Assembly: GCF_023955655.1 (NCBI RefSeq)
Contig: NZ_JAMXHT010000004.1
Location: 310,001 to 374,000 of the forward strand
Direction of reading: 5' to 3'
DNA length: 64,000 nt
Source of the DNA: Ralstonia soli
Lineage (GTDB): Bacteria; Pseudomonadota; Gammaproteobacteria; Burkholderiales; Burkholderiaceae
Position numbers and translations under genes: made by a program. Every line of letters begins with the position of its first letter. Positions within the stretch are counted from its first letter, which is position 1. Positions 41,697-53,408 of the stretch are shown here, one piece after another. The notes under the pieces are model-generated. The model saw only the letters and a list, made by a program, of their open reading frames with translations. It was not told the DNA's origin and did not search any database.

Positions 41697-43160
41697 TCAG
41701 TCGCGGTGATAGTTCGGCGCTTCCTTCGTGATCTGCACGTCGTGCACGTGCGATTCGTTCATGCCGGCGGCGGTGATCTCGACGAACTGGCTCTTCTCGT
41801 GCCATTCGGCAATCGACGCGCAACCGCAGTAGCCCATCGACGAGCGGATGCCGCCCGTGAGCTGGTGCACGATCGGCAGCACCGAGCCCTTGTAGGGCAC
41901 GCGGCCTTCGATGCCTTCCGGCACGAGCTTGTCGACGTTGGCGGTGTTGTCTTCCTGGAAGTAGCGGTCGGCCGCGCCATCCTTCATGGCGCCCACCGAG
42001 CCCATGCCACGATAGCTCTTGTACGAGCGGCCCTGGAACAGGAATACCTCGCCCGGCGATTCATCCGTGCCGGAGAACATACCGCCCATCATCGCGGTAT
42101 GTGCGCCAGCGGCCAGCGCCTTGGCAATGTCGCCCGAGTAGCGGATACCGCCATCGGCGATCAGCGGCACGCCCGTGCCCTGGAGCGCCTCGGCCACATT
42201 GGACACCGCGGTGATCTGCGGCACGCCCACGCCAGCGACGATCCGCGTCGTGCAGATCGAGCCCGGGCCGATCCCGACCTTGACGCCATCCGCGCCATGG
42301 TCGACCAGCGCCCTGGCCGCGTCGCCCGTGGCAATGTTGCCGCCAATCACCTGCACCTGCGGGTAGTTGTCCTTGATCCAGCGCACGCGGCTCAACACGC
42401 CCTGGCTGTGGCCATGCGCCGTATCGACCACGATCACATCCACACCGGCCTTGACGAGCAGGTCGATGCGCAGGTCGTTGTCCGGGCCCACACCCACCGC
42501 AGCGCCGACGCGCAGCGAGCCGCGCTCGTCCTTTGACGCCAGCGGGTATTCGGTCGCCTTCTGGATATCCTTGACGGTGATCAGGCCGCGCAGCTCGAAA
42601 GCCTCGCCCACCACCAGCACGCGCTCCAGGCGGTGCTTGTTCATCAGGCGCTTGGCCTCTTCCAGCGAGGCGCCTTCCTTGACGGTGACGAGCTTTTCGC
42701 CCGGCGTCATCTTGGCGCGCACCGGGGCGTCCAGCTCTTCTTCGAAACGCAGGTCACGGTTGGTGATGATGCCCACCACCTTCTTGCCTTCCAGCACCGG
42801 GAAACCCGAGATGCCGTGCTGGGCCGACAACGCCATCACGTCACGGATCTTCATGTCCGGGCCGATGGTGATCGGATCGCGCAGCACGCCCGATTCGAAG
42901 CGCTTGACCTTCGCGACTTCACGCGCCTGTTCTTCGGGCTTCAGGTTCTTGTGGACGATACCGATGCCACCTTGCTGCGCCATGGCGATGGCGAGCCGCG
43001 CTTCCGTGACCGTATCCATGGCGGCGGACACGAGCGGAATGGCGAGTTCGATCGAACGGGTGAGCTTGGTGCGAAGGGACGTATCGCGGGGCAGGACGGC
43101 CGAATAAGCCGGGACAAGCAGCACGTCATCGAATGTGAGTGCTTTCTGGACAAGACGCAT
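41697..43160 (-). CDS. guaB: Inosine-5'-monophosphate dehydrogenase
   Basis: 487 residues. Starts [24 protein letters not shown] pair is inserted in the barrel (about 90-205). Catalytic loop [20 protein letters not shown] holds the active Cys (about residue 304); GMGSVGAM and the flap [10 protein letters not shown] are typical. Oxidises IMP to XMP with NAD+. ATG 43160 follows AGAGGA; the first seven residues of the longer frame are dropped. Makes an operon-like run with the membrane protein and guaA. Confidence 0.97.
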   Translation of the reverse strand: MRLVQKALTFDDVLLVPAYSAVLPRDTSLRTKLTRSIELAIPLVSAAMDTVTEARLAIAMAQQGGIGIVHKNLKPEEQAREVAKVKRFESGVLRDPITIGPDMKIRDVMALSAQHGISGFPVLEGKKVVGIITNRDLRFEEELDAPVRAKMTPGEKLVTVKEGASLEEAKRLMNKHRLERVLVVGEAFELRGLITVKDIQKATEYPLASKDERGSLRVGAAVGVGPDNDLRIDLLVKAGVDVIVVDTAHGHSQGVLSRVRWIKDNYPQVQVIGGNIATGDAARALVDHGADGVKVGIGPGSICTTRIVAGVGVPQITAVSNVAEALQGTGVPLIADGGIRYSGDIAKALAAGAHTAMMGGMFSGTDESPGEVFLFQGRSYKSYRGMGSVGAMKDGAADRYFQEDNTANVDKLVPEGIEGRVPYKGSVLPIVHQLTGGIRSSMGYCGCASIAEWHEKSQFVEITAAGMNESHVHDVQITKEAPNYHRD

Positions 43161-43632
43161 AGCAATTTCCTCTAGGCGCAAAATCGGATTATACGGGAAT
43201 TCGCCCCACGGTTGTAGAGACCCGTGCTATGCTCGATAAATTTTTCTTCGCGCGCGCATCCAATGCGCCCTGCGCCGCCAGCGGCCGCGCAGAATCCGCC
43301 TCGCGATGTTTGAATGGGTATTGGCGTATTGTGCGCCCCGCCCTTTCCACCCCTCCCGCTCTGTTCGCGCTGACATACGGTTTTGTGTGACGGCTGCTTG
43401 AAAACGCCGCGATTGCCTTGCTGATGGCGGATATTGGCTGACCGGTGCGCTTGCACGCTGAAGACAAGTCTGCATAAACTGGGCCCCTTGCCGGGGGGGC
43501 GAGTCGGCGGGCCAAGCCAGGCCGTTGACCGAATCATCGAGTGGCGATCACGTCACCGGGCTCTCGTGCGCGTCGAGGGGTCGTCGTCGGGTCGGCCAGC
43601 GCGCCATCGGCAGCCCATCGCACGAGAACGCC
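43161..43632. other. 472-bp intergenic region between guaB and the DUF4124 gene
   Basis: No credible gene. It holds the guaB promoter (TATAAT at 43193-43188 on the reverse strand). A weak plus-strand candidate TTGCAC (43451) - 18 nt - TAAACT (43475) may serve the DUF4124 gene. The rest is GC-rich with nothing I can name. Confidence 0.5.
43188..43193 (-). promoter_or_regulatory. -10 element of guaB
   Basis: Perfect TATAAT on the reverse strand, 28 nt before the guaB ATG. The -35 region (CTACAAC about 17 nt further up) is poor. Stringent-type discriminator control, usual for guaB, cannot be judged from sequence alone. Confidence 0.65.
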
Positions 43633-44169
43633 ATGAAACGACTGCACGTCCTGCTGCCCGCCACGGCCGCCCTGATCACCTTCGCCTGCCCGGCGGTCCA
43701 CGCACAATGGGCCTGGCAATGGCGTGATGACAAAGGCCAGATGGTCTACAGCGACGCCGCACCGCCACCGTCCGTACCAGCCAGCCGCATCATCCGTAAC
43801 CCGAACAGCCGCACGGCGACGGCTTATGAAGCGCTTCCCGCGCCGGCTTCGGGCGTCAAGGCAAGCGCGCCGGCAGCGACCAAACCTAATCAGCCCGCCT
43901 CCGCTGTCGCCGCGCCCAGCCCCGATGAAGAACTGCGCAAGCGCCTGGCCGATCGCGCCAAGAAGGAACAGGACGACGCCAAGCAAGCCGAACAGGCCCA
44001 GCGCAAACAGGCGGAATGCGAACGCCTGCGCAACGATACCGCCTATATGCAGGAAGGCCGCCGCGTCGGCACCGCCCAGGCCGATGGGTCGATTGCCTAC
44101 CTGGATGACAACCAGCGCGCCGCGGCCATTCAGCGTAACCAGGCAGCGCTCAGCGCCAACTGCGGCTGA
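43633..44169 (+). CDS. Exported DUF4124-domain protein
   Basis: 178 residues. Signal peptide (1-24, ending VHA), then the DUF4124 motif WAWQWRDDKGQMVYSDAAPP (W-x-D-x-x-G-x-x-x-Y-S-D-x-x-P), a Pro/Ala linker and a charged coiled coil (about 95-150, KKEQDDAKQAEQAQRKQAE) with two Cys. Periplasmic; function unknown. ATG 43633 preceded by CACGAGAACGCC, weak. Converges on rnfH with 7 nt between the stops. Confidence 0.85.
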   Translation: MKRLHVLLPATAALITFACPAVHAQWAWQWRDDKGQMVYSDAAPPPSVPASRIIRNPNSRTATAYEALPAPASGVKASAPAATKPNQPASAVAAPSPDEELRKRLADRAKKEQDDAKQAEQAQRKQAECERLRNDTAYMQEGRRVGTAQADGSIAYLDDNQRAAAIQRNQAALSANCG

Positions 44170-44176
44170 TTGATCC

Positions 44177-44554
44177 TTATTCGAGGACGTCGTCTGCGGG
44201 CGGCGCCTCCGGTGGCGCCCCATTGCGCAGCCACTTCAGCCCTTCGCGCGTACCGGTGGCGCGCACCTTCTGCACACGGCGGCGACGCGCCGTTTTCGGA
44301 TCGGCGATCAACGGGCCGAGGATTTCCACCCGGTCGCGCGCGTGCAGCGGCGCATCGGGCGTCTTGCGTTTGCCGTAGACCCCAAGTCGGCAGTTGTCAA
44401 CGGTCAGATCCGCGCCATCAAGAACGCCCGACGCACGCACCGCGTCGGCCACCGTCGCTTGAGCCGACACCTGTACGCTCACCAGCTGGGGCGGTGTGAC
44501 CGTCGCCAGGCAGACCATCACGTCAATCAACGGGCTCGACTCAGGATTCGCCAT
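44177..44554 (-). CDS. rnfH: RnfH-family ubiquitin-like protein
   Basis: 125 residues. IDVMVCLATVTPPQLVSVQV, ADAVRASGVL and LGVYGKRKTPDAPLHARDRVEILGPL follow the beta-grasp RnfH family. Role unclear (named for a nitrogen-fixation electron transport cluster). It overlaps the ratA stop by 14 bp, the usual ratA-rnfH couple. Confidence 0.93.
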   Translation of the reverse strand: MANPESSPLIDVMVCLATVTPPQLVSVQVSAQATVADAVRASGVLDGADLTVDNCRLGVYGKRKTPDAPLHARDRVEILGPLIADPKTARRRRVQKVRATGTREGLKWLRNGAPPEAPPADDVLE

Positions 44555-44978
44555 AGACCGTCTCGGCGCGCTTGACGAAGGAATCGACGAAGGTGTTGGC
44601 GATCATGCTGAACACGGGGCCGATCAATTTTTCCAGGATCACGCTGGAAAACTCGTAATGCAGGTGGAAGTTGATCTTGCAGGCATCCGCGCGCAGCGGC
44701 GTGAAGATCCAGAAGCCGGTGAACGACTTGAAAGGCCCGTCCGCGAACGTCATATCGATACGGGTCGGCCGTACCTGCACGTTGCGCGTACGGAAAAACT
44801 GGTGGATGCCCTTGAAAGCAATGTCCACGCGCGCGTCGAGCGTGGTTTCGGTCTGTTCGTAGATTTCCACGCCGCCGCACCACGGCAGGAAGTTCGGATA
44901 GTCCTTGACGTCGGTGACCAGGTCGAACATCTGTTCGGCCGAGTAGCCAATCAACACGGTTTTTTCAACGTCTGCCAT
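44541..44978 (-). CDS. ratA: RatA-type START-domain protein
   Basis: 145 residues. MADVEKTVLIGYSAEQMFDLVTD and YPNFLPWCGG are the COQ10/RatA pattern. E. coli RatA was reported to block 70S formation; COQ10 homologues bind ubiquinone. Which role applies here is open. Divergent from smpB across 133 nt, the standard arrangement. Confidence 0.93.
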   Translation of the reverse strand: MADVEKTVLIGYSAEQMFDLVTDVKDYPNFLPWCGGVEIYEQTETTLDARVDIAFKGIHQFFRTRNVQVRPTRIDMTFADGPFKSFTGFWIFTPLRADACKINFHLHYEFSSVILEKLIGPVFSMIANTFVDSFVKRAETVYGES

Positions 44979-45111
44979 GCGCCATCCGAAAACTATGCAT
45001 GCCGCTCCCCGGTTGGGCTGGCGGCGGATTTGTTAAACTCGCCATTTTATCGCAGCGCATGCAGGGATCATCACCTTGTTGACCTCTGGGCGCTCACCGC
45101 ACATTCCACGT

Positions 45112-45558
45112 ATGACCATCGCCGACAACAAGAAAGCCTTTTTCGATTACTTCATCGAAGAGCGCTACGAGGCGGGCATCGTACTCGAGGGCTGGGAGGT
45201 GAAGGCCATCCGTGCCAACCGTGCGCAGATCAAGGAAGGCTATGTGGTCATCCGCAACGCCGAGCTGTTCCTGATCGGGGCCCACATCAGCCCGCTGCAA
45301 TCGGCCTCCACGCACGTCCACCCCGACCCCGTGCGCACCCGCAAGCTGCTGCTGCACGCCGAAGAGATCAAGAAGCTCATCGGCAAGGTGGAGCAGCGCG
45401 GCTACACGCTCGTCCCGCTCAACCTGCACTACACGCGTGGCCGCGTGAAATGCGAAATCGGCCTCGCCAAGGGCAAGAAGCTCTTCGACAAGCGCGAGAC
45501 CGAAAAGAACCGCGACTGGCAGCGCGAAAAAGCACGCCTCATGCGCGAGAAGGCGTAA
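45112..45558 (+). CDS. smpB: SsrA-binding protein
   Basis: 148 residues. [34 protein letters not shown] start, GAHISPLQ, and basic tail [29 protein letters not shown] for tmRNA and ribosome contact. Brings tmRNA to stalled ribosomes. ATG 45112 gives the family length; 12 codons upstream are open but not conserved. The tmRNA gene itself is not in this window. Confidence 0.97.
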   Translation: MTIADNKKAFFDYFIEERYEAGIVLEGWEVKAIRANRAQIKEGYVVIRNAELFLIGAHISPLQSASTHVHPDPVRTRKLLLHAEEIKKLIGKVEQRGYTLVPLNLHYTRGRVKCEIGLAKGKKLFDKRETEKNRDWQREKARLMREKA

Positions 45559-45577
45559 GCCCTCTCGCTCGCTACCA

Positions 45578-46504
45578 TTACGCGTTCGGCCGCTGCTGCT
45601 TCACGATCGTCAACGCAGACGCAATCATCGTGCTCAGGTCACCCATGTTGCCCGGCACGATGAGCGTGTTGCCCTGCTTGGCCAGGTTGCCGAACGCGCT
45701 CACATATTCCTCTGCCACCTTCAGGTTGACGGCATCGACGCCGCCTTCGGTGCGAATGGCCTGACCGATCTTTTGGATCGCCTGCGCGTTGGCTTCAGCC
45801 ACTGCAAGAATGGCTGCCGCTTCGCCCTGCGCCTTGTTAATCGCGGCCTGCTTCTCGCCTTCGGATTTCTGGATCGCCGCCTCACGCGCGCCTGACGCCA
45901 GGTTGATCTGCTCCTGGCGCTTGCCCTCGGATGCGGCGATCAGCGCACGCTTTTCGCGCTCGGCCGTGATCTGCGCCTGCATGGCGTGCAGGATTTCCTT
46001 CGGCGGCGTCAGGTCCTTGATCTCGTAGCGCAGCACCTTCACGCCCCAGTTCGATGCCGCCTCATCCAGCGCATTGACCACGCTGTGATTGATGAAGTCG
46101 CGCTCTTCAAACGTCTTGTCCAGCTCCAGCTTGCCGACCACCGAGCGCAGCGTGGTCTGCGCCAGTTGCGTGATGGCGATGACGAAATTGCTCGAACCGT
46201 ACGATGCCCGCATCGGGTCGGTCACCTGGAAGTACAGGATGCCGTCCACCTGCAGCTGCGTGTTGTCCTTGGTGATACAGATCTGGCTCGGCACGTCGAG
46301 CGGAATTTCCTTGAGCACATGCTTGTAGGCCACCCGATCGACAAAGGGCAGCACGATATTGAGACCCGGCGACAGCGTCGCGTGGTACTTGCCCAGCCGC
46401 TCCAGAATCCAGGCGTGCTGCTGCGGCACGATCTTGATGCCTTGCGCGATCAGCACAATGGCGGCAAACAGGACGATGAGCGCGAGAGTCCCCAGCTCGA
46501 ACAT
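45578..46504 (-). CDS. SPFH-domain protein (stomatin/QmcA-like)
   Basis: 308 residues. One N-terminal membrane helix (4-24), SPFH/band-7 domain (about 22-185, IVPQQHAWILERLGKY and DVPSQICITKDNTQLQVDGILYF), then a long Ala/Glu coiled coil (190-250) and a hydrophobic end. Forms membrane microdomain cages with its NfeD partner, here directly upstream. Confidence 0.94.
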   Translation of the reverse strand: MFELGTLALIVLFAAIVLIAQGIKIVPQQHAWILERLGKYHATLSPGLNIVLPFVDRVAYKHVLKEIPLDVPSQICITKDNTQLQVDGILYFQVTDPMRASYGSSNFVIAITQLAQTTLRSVVGKLELDKTFEERDFINHSVVNALDEAASNWGVKVLRYEIKDLTPPKEILHAMQAQITAEREKRALIAASEGKRQEQINLASGAREAAIQKSEGEKQAAINKAQGEAAAILAVAEANAQAIQKIGQAIRTEGGVDAVNLKVAEEYVSAFGNLAKQGNTLIVPGNMGDLSTMIASALTIVKQQRPNA

Positions 46505-46543
46505 AGAACCTCCGTGGTTGGGCGTGTTGGTTGTTGTTGGTGG

Positions 46544-46969
46544 TTATTTGGGCGTGACGACGAGCACATTGCCGCGCACTTCGACAATGCGGAATTCACC
46601 GCCGGCAGCCGGCGCTTTGGGTGCGAGCTCGACATCCCACGCGGCGCCACGATATTGCACGCGCGCACGGCGCTCGGGTGACCACGCATCAACGCGCAGC
46701 ACCTCACCGATATCCAGATTGACGTTGCGATTGCGGGCGGCATCTTCACGCGTGACACGCCCGTATCGCGAACGCCGCAGCGCGACAATGCCGAACACCG
46801 CGACAATGGCCGCCACCGCAGCCTGTGCTGGAAACGCAAGGCCGATCAACGCAGCGAGGCCGCCCGCCAGCAGCCCCATTGCCACCATCAGCAGGTAGAA
46901 CGTCCCTGTCATCAACTCGCCGATGACGAGCAGCACAGCCAGCGAGAACCAGACGGTCTGAGCCGACAT
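46544..46969 (-). CDS. NfeD-family membrane protein
   Basis: 141 residues from ATG 46969 (GGAGAGGGAGT before it). Three membrane helices, then an OB-fold NfeD domain (about 85-141, RVQYRGAAWDVEL). Partner of the SPFH protein, 39 nt downstream. Short form without the ClpP-like protease. Confidence 0.92.
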   Translation of the reverse strand: MSAQTVWFSLAVLLVIGELMTGTFYLLMVAMGLLAGGLAALIGLAFPAQAAVAAIVAVFGIVALRRSRYGRVTREDAARNRNVNLDIGEVLRVDAWSPERRARVQYRGAAWDVELAPKAPAAGGEFRIVEVRGNVLVVTPK

Positions 46970-46991
46970 ACTCCCTCTCCCTGAATCCCAG

Positions 46992-47026
46992 AAAAAAACC
47001 CCCGCGACGCTGTACGTCTGCGGGGG
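46992..47026 (-). terminator. Rho-independent terminator of ppsA
   Basis: On the reverse strand CCCCCGC (47026-47020) pairs with GCGGGGG (47005-46999), with an inner GACG/CGTC pair, and is followed by seven T. It lies 105 nt after the ppsA stop and just before the NfeD start. Confidence 0.88.
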
Positions 47027-47130
47027 CATGTCGCTCCGCCCCCGCCAGCTTCACGCTGCCGGGCACTTCGCGTTATTTCTTGTGGGCGCGTATCGGTGAG
47101 GATACGCGCCTTGTCTTAAAGCACGCTAGC

Positions 47131-49518
<2,388 letters not shown>

Positions 49519-49746
49519 ACAAGCCTCTGAACTAAGTAAAAAAACCGGTCGGATGCGCGCGGGGCATTGTTCTTTTCGTCTGGCCGCACGAATCGCTTGG
49601 CTAAATCATCCGGGAGGGCCAGGACTGTCGATGCGACAATGCCTAGCGGGCGGCGGCTCCGAATTGCTTAGCTAAACGATCGCCGCTATTCTACCGTGCC
49701 GCAGCACGATTTCCTGCCGGCGTGCTGGAAAAACCCCTCGTTTTCA
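49519..49746. promoter_or_regulatory. ppsA/ppsR divergent control region with a long direct repeat
   Basis: Two near-identical 22-bp segments stand at 49589-49610 and 49660-49681. Both read CGAAT(C/T)GCTT(G/A)GCTAAA followed by (T/C)(C/G)ATC-type ends; one copy has TTAGCTAA, a perfect 8-bp palindrome. The copies are 71 bp apart. The GCTAAA-C part has some likeness to Cra/FruR half-sites, which regulate ppsA in E. coli. Confidence 0.55.
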
Positions 49747-50598
49747 ATGACTGACCTCGCCGCCGCATCCACCAACCGCACGCCCGTCCGCACCGTTTTC
49801 ATCGTGTCGGATGGCACCGGGATCACCGCAGAAACGTTTAGCCACTCCATCCTCGCCCAATTCGAGATGAAGTTCCGCCAAGTGCGGATCCCCTTTGTCG
49901 ACACGATCGACAAGGCGCATGTGGCGGTGGCCAAGATCAACGAGGCGTTCCACGCCGAAGGGGTGAAGCCGATCGTCTTCACCACCTTGGTGGATGCCCA
50001 GGCAAGCGAAATCGTCCATCGAGCCCGCGCCACAATCCTCGACATGTTCCAGACCTTCATCGAGCCGCTCGAGAAGGAACTGAACCTCAAGTCCACCCAC
50101 GCCATCGGCCGCTTTCATCAGAACGCGGATACCGAGGCCTACAAAAACCGCATCGAAGCGATCAACTTTTCACTTGCGCATGATGACGGCCAGTCACATA
50201 AGAACCTGGCCGAGGCGGATGTGATCCTGGTGGGGGTGTCACGCAGCGGCAAGACGCCGACCAGCCTCTACCTGGCAATGCAATATGGCGTGAAATCGGC
50301 CAACTACCCGCTCATTCCCGACGATTTCGAGCGCGGCAAGCTGCCCACGGTGCTGTACGACTACAAGAGCAAGATTTTCGGCCTGTCGATCGACCCGCAG
50401 CGCCTGTCTGAAATCCGGAATGAGCGTCGCCCGGGCAGCAAGTATGCGGCGCTGGAAAACTGCCGCTACGAAGTCAACGAGGCCGAATCGCTGATGCGGC
50501 GCGAGGGGATCAAGTGGCTGTCGTCGACGCACAAGTCGATCGAGGAAATTGCGACGACGATCCTGCAGGACGTCAAGATGGAGCACAACAACTACTGA
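49747..50598 (+). CDS. ppsR: PEP synthase regulatory protein (bifunctional kinase/pyrophosphorylase)
   Basis: 283 residues. RTVFIVSDGTGITAETFSHS start and P-loop ILVGVSRSGKTPTSLYLA (about 157-175). ADP-dependent kinase and Pi-dependent phosphorylase acting on a Thr next to the PpsA catalytic His. ATG 49747; an upstream in-frame extension of 17 codons is not conserved. Neighbour of ppsA confirms the role. Confidence 0.96.
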   Translation: MTDLAAASTNRTPVRTVFIVSDGTGITAETFSHSILAQFEMKFRQVRIPFVDTIDKAHVAVAKINEAFHAEGVKPIVFTTLVDAQASEIVHRARATILDMFQTFIEPLEKELNLKSTHAIGRFHQNADTEAYKNRIEAINFSLAHDDGQSHKNLAEADVILVGVSRSGKTPTSLYLAMQYGVKSANYPLIPDDFERGKLPTVLYDYKSKIFGLSIDPQRLSEIRNERRPGSKYAALENCRYEVNEAESLMRREGIKWLSSTHKSIEEIATTILQDVKMEHNNY

Positions 50599-50620
50599 GC
50601 GCCACGCTCTCCAAACGAAA

Positions 50621-50645
50621 CGGCCGGCATTGCACCGGCCGTTTT
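50621..50645 (+). terminator. Rho-independent terminator of ppsR
   Basis: CGGCCGG (50621-50627) pairs with CCGGCCG (50635-50641) over a 7-nt loop, followed by TTTTGCTTTT. Placed 22 nt after the stop and before the converging PF10118 gene. Confidence 0.85.
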
Positions 50646-50663
50646 GCTTTTCCGGCGTATCGA

Positions 50664-51560
50664 TCACGCGCGGTCGCGTACCCAGTTGCCGCCGTGTGCC
50701 GCAGCCTGGGCCGCTGGGGAGGTCTCCAGATAGGCCAGCGCCTGCTCAGTGGACCCTTCATGATGCGGCGTGTAGCTCGGTCGGAAGTAGCGCAGCGCCG
50801 CTCCCAGCATCTTCCAGAACGATGGCAGACAATTGCGCCGCGAGCCATGCCACCAGCCCCGGATGAAACCTGGGAACCGGCCAGCATCCGGATCGCGCTT
50901 GTACATGAAGCGGAAGCCCGTCATGAGGAAATACAGCAACAGCAGGATCGTCGTCAGCATGTGGAAGCAGCGTTCGAGATAGGTGCCTCCCATGTGCCGG
51001 AAGATGTCGAACGCCACGGTGCGGTGCTCGACTTCCTCTGCACCATGCCAGCGCAGCAGGTCGAGCATGACGGGGTCGGCGTTGGCGGCGTCCAGCCCCT
51101 TGGCATTCAGCACCCAGTTGCCGAGATAGCCGAAGAAGTGCTCAAGCGCCGCGATGATGCCCAGCTGCTGACGCAGCCAGAAGCGTGTATGCCCGATCTT
51201 CAGGCCGAGCGGCTGTTCGCCGAGCACTTTGGAGAACAGCCAGTCCAGCCGCTTGGTGAAGGGCTGGGTGTCAATACCGTGATCCTTGTAGTAATGCGTA
51301 AGCACGCCGCCGTGCGAGCGCGAATGCACCGCCTCCTGGCGCAGGAAGCCCTCGGCATCGGCGCGCAGCTTGGTGTCGGCAATCAGCGGCAGCGCCTTGT
51401 TGTAGACGCGGCAGAACCACAGCTCGCCCGCGGGAAACAGCAGGTTCAGAATGTTGATGATGTGCGTGCTGGACGGGTCACCGGGGATCCATTGGATAGG
51501 CGTGTCCTTCCAGTCGAAGCGGACGTGGCGGGCCTTGATGAAGTAGTCGGGCGCGGTCAT
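50664..51560 (-). CDS. Metal-dependent hydrolase family protein (PF10118)
   Basis: 298 residues. EAVHSRSHG, EHFFGYLG and WHGAEEVEHRTVAFD give E-x-x-H type ligands of a ferritin-like di-metal centre; a hydrophobic stretch at about 210-230 may touch the membrane. Called 'metal-dependent hydrolase' in databases, without proven activity. Gene order M24-like protein, hydrolase-SDR, this gene, spaced 17 and 31 nt, indicates one operon. Confidence 0.88.
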   Translation of the reverse strand: MTAPDYFIKARHVRFDWKDTPIQWIPGDPSSTHIINILNLLFPAGELWFCRVYNKALPLIADTKLRADAEGFLRQEAVHSRSHGGVLTHYYKDHGIDTQPFTKRLDWLFSKVLGEQPLGLKIGHTRFWLRQQLGIIAALEHFFGYLGNWVLNAKGLDAANADPVMLDLLRWHGAEEVEHRTVAFDIFRHMGGTYLERCFHMLTTILLLLYFLMTGFRFMYKRDPDAGRFPGFIRGWWHGSRRNCLPSFWKMLGAALRYFRPSYTPHHEGSTEQALAYLETSPAAQAAAHGGNWVRDRA

Positions 51561-51591
51561 GGTGGTCTCCTCTTGTTCTTGTCAGCGCAGG

Positions 51592-53391
51592 TCAATGCCC
51601 GGCCATGCTCACGCGCGCGATCAGGCGGCTGAGCCATTGCGCATAACGCGAGATGAAGCGCGATGAGTGCGCCTCGATACCGATCGTGACGACGGGCTTG
51701 TTGTGCAGCACCGCACGCAGCATGGCTTTCGCAACGGTCTCCGGCTTGAGGCCACGCAATTGGTAGAGCTTGGTCGCGCGGGCGCGCAATTGGGCTTGTT
51801 GGGCCTCGGTCGTGCCGGCGTAAACGGTGGAAGTCATGATCCCGGTCTCGGCAAAACCCGGGCAGATGGCCGACACGCCAATGCCCTGCCCGGCCAGTTC
51901 GCCGCGCATGCATTCCGAGAGCATCAGCACAGCGGCCTTGGTCGTTGCATACGCGGCAAGATCGCGCGACGGCGCAAACGCCGCCGCCGATGCGGTATTC
52001 AGGATGTGCCCGCCCTGCCCACGCTCGACCATCTGCTTGGCAAACAGCCGGGCGCCATGAATCACGCCCCACACGTTCACGTGCAAGATGCGCTGCCAAT
52101 CGCGCTCAGACGTATCGACAATGCCGCCTGCCATGCCGATGCCCGCGTTGTTGACGACGATGTCGGCGCCGCCAAGATCCTTGCCGACCCAGTCGACCAG
52201 CGCCTCCATCTGCTCCGCGTTGCCCACGTCGACGGTACGTGCCCACGCCTTACCGCCCGTCAGGCGGATGAGCGTGGCGGTGCGCTCGGCATCTTCGGCG
52301 CGGATATCGACGGCGACGATGTCGGCGCCTTGCTCCGCGAACTCCTGCGCCGCGCATCGGCCGATGCCACTGCCCGCGCCGGTGATGACGGCCAGCTTGC
52401 CCGTGAGCGGTTTGTGATCGCCATGTTGGCGGGCGCGTTGCAGCCCTTCCGATTCCGGCTTGCCCTCTGCGTGCTCGATCAGCTCGCGCGCCATCTCGGC
52501 CATGCGTTCGGCATGCGTGACGGGCAGCCAGTGCCGCGCCACCACTTCGCGGCGCCAATACTGCGGCACCCAGCGCGACAGGTCTTCCGACAGTGCGGGG
52601 CTGACGTACTTGTCCAGCGTCGGCACGATCACCTGCACCGGTGCGTGTGCGACACGCTTGCGCGGGGCAAACAGGCTGCGGATGAAGTTGGCGCGATACA
52701 GCGAGACACCGCGCGCGCCATCAGCCGTCTGTGTAGCGCGCGGCACGATGGTGGTCTTCTCCACGCGACGCAGCACGCGCGGCCACGCACGCCCCAGCCA
52801 CAGGCGCCAGCTCAGTTCCGGCACGATCGGCAGGTGGAACAGCAGCACGTACCACGACCGCACGAGCTGCCCCAGCATCTTGCCCAGCGACGACGGCGTC
52901 GGCCGCAGCAGGCGCTGGCGCATCCAATAACCGACGTGGTCCAGGCACGGCCCCGAGCACGACGTGTACGAGGCAATGCGCCCGCGCAGGCGCTCCTCCG
53001 TCACGAATTCCCACGACTGAATCGAACCCCAGTCATGCGCGATCAGGTGGACAGGCTTGCTCGGGCTCAACGCGTCGATGACGGCGGCAAAGTCGTCCGT
53101 CAGCCGCGCGAAGGTGTAATGGCGAAACCCCTTCGGGGCGCTGGACTGACCGGCACCGCGCACGTCATAGGCGATGACGTAGTAGTCGCGGGCAAGCAAC
53201 TGCGCCATCTCGTGCCAGACCTCGCTGTTGTCCGGATAGCCGTGGACGAGCACGACGGTTGGGTGCGCCGGGTCACCCCAGGTTTTCACGGCGAGCGTAA
53301 CGGTGCCGGATTGCACCGTGCGCTCGGCGCGCGGAAAGGCAGCGGCCGGCTCGAACAGTGCCAGCGGGGCCTCTTCAAGAAGCGTTTTCAT
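51592..53391 (-). CDS. Alpha/beta hydrolase-short-chain dehydrogenase fusion
   Basis: 599 residues. Residues about 20-320: alpha/beta hydrolase (VVLVHGYPDNSEVW, IAHDWGSIQSWEF with an Asp nucleophile in H-D-W-G-S as in epoxide hydrolases). Residues about 325-599: SDR (ITGAGSGIGRCAAQEFA, NNAGIG, catalytic Ser in LNTASAAAF and YATTK with Y-x-x-x-K). Suggests two steps on one hydrophobic substrate, such as an epoxide or ester then an alcohol. ATG 53391 with GGAGGTCCAC upstream. Confidence 0.9.
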   Translation of the reverse strand: MKTLLEEAPLALFEPAAAFPRAERTVQSGTVTLAVKTWGDPAHPTVVLVHGYPDNSEVWHEMAQLLARDYYVIAYDVRGAGQSSAPKGFRHYTFARLTDDFAAVIDALSPSKPVHLIAHDWGSIQSWEFVTEERLRGRIASYTSCSGPCLDHVGYWMRQRLLRPTPSSLGKMLGQLVRSWYVLLFHLPIVPELSWRLWLGRAWPRVLRRVEKTTIVPRATQTADGARGVSLYRANFIRSLFAPRKRVAHAPVQVIVPTLDKYVSPALSEDLSRWVPQYWRREVVARHWLPVTHAERMAEMARELIEHAEGKPESEGLQRARQHGDHKPLTGKLAVITGAGSGIGRCAAQEFAEQGADIVAVDIRAEDAERTATLIRLTGGKAWARTVDVGNAEQMEALVDWVGKDLGGADIVVNNAGIGMAGGIVDTSERDWQRILHVNVWGVIHGARLFAKQMVERGQGGHILNTASAAAFAPSRDLAAYATTKAAVLMLSECMRGELAGQGIGVSAICPGFAETGIMTSTVYAGTTEAQQAQLRARATKLYQLRGLKPETVAKAMLRAVLHNKPVVTIGIEAHSSRFISRYAQWLSRLIARVSMAGH

Positions 53392-53408
53392 GTGGACCTC
53401 CGCAAGCA

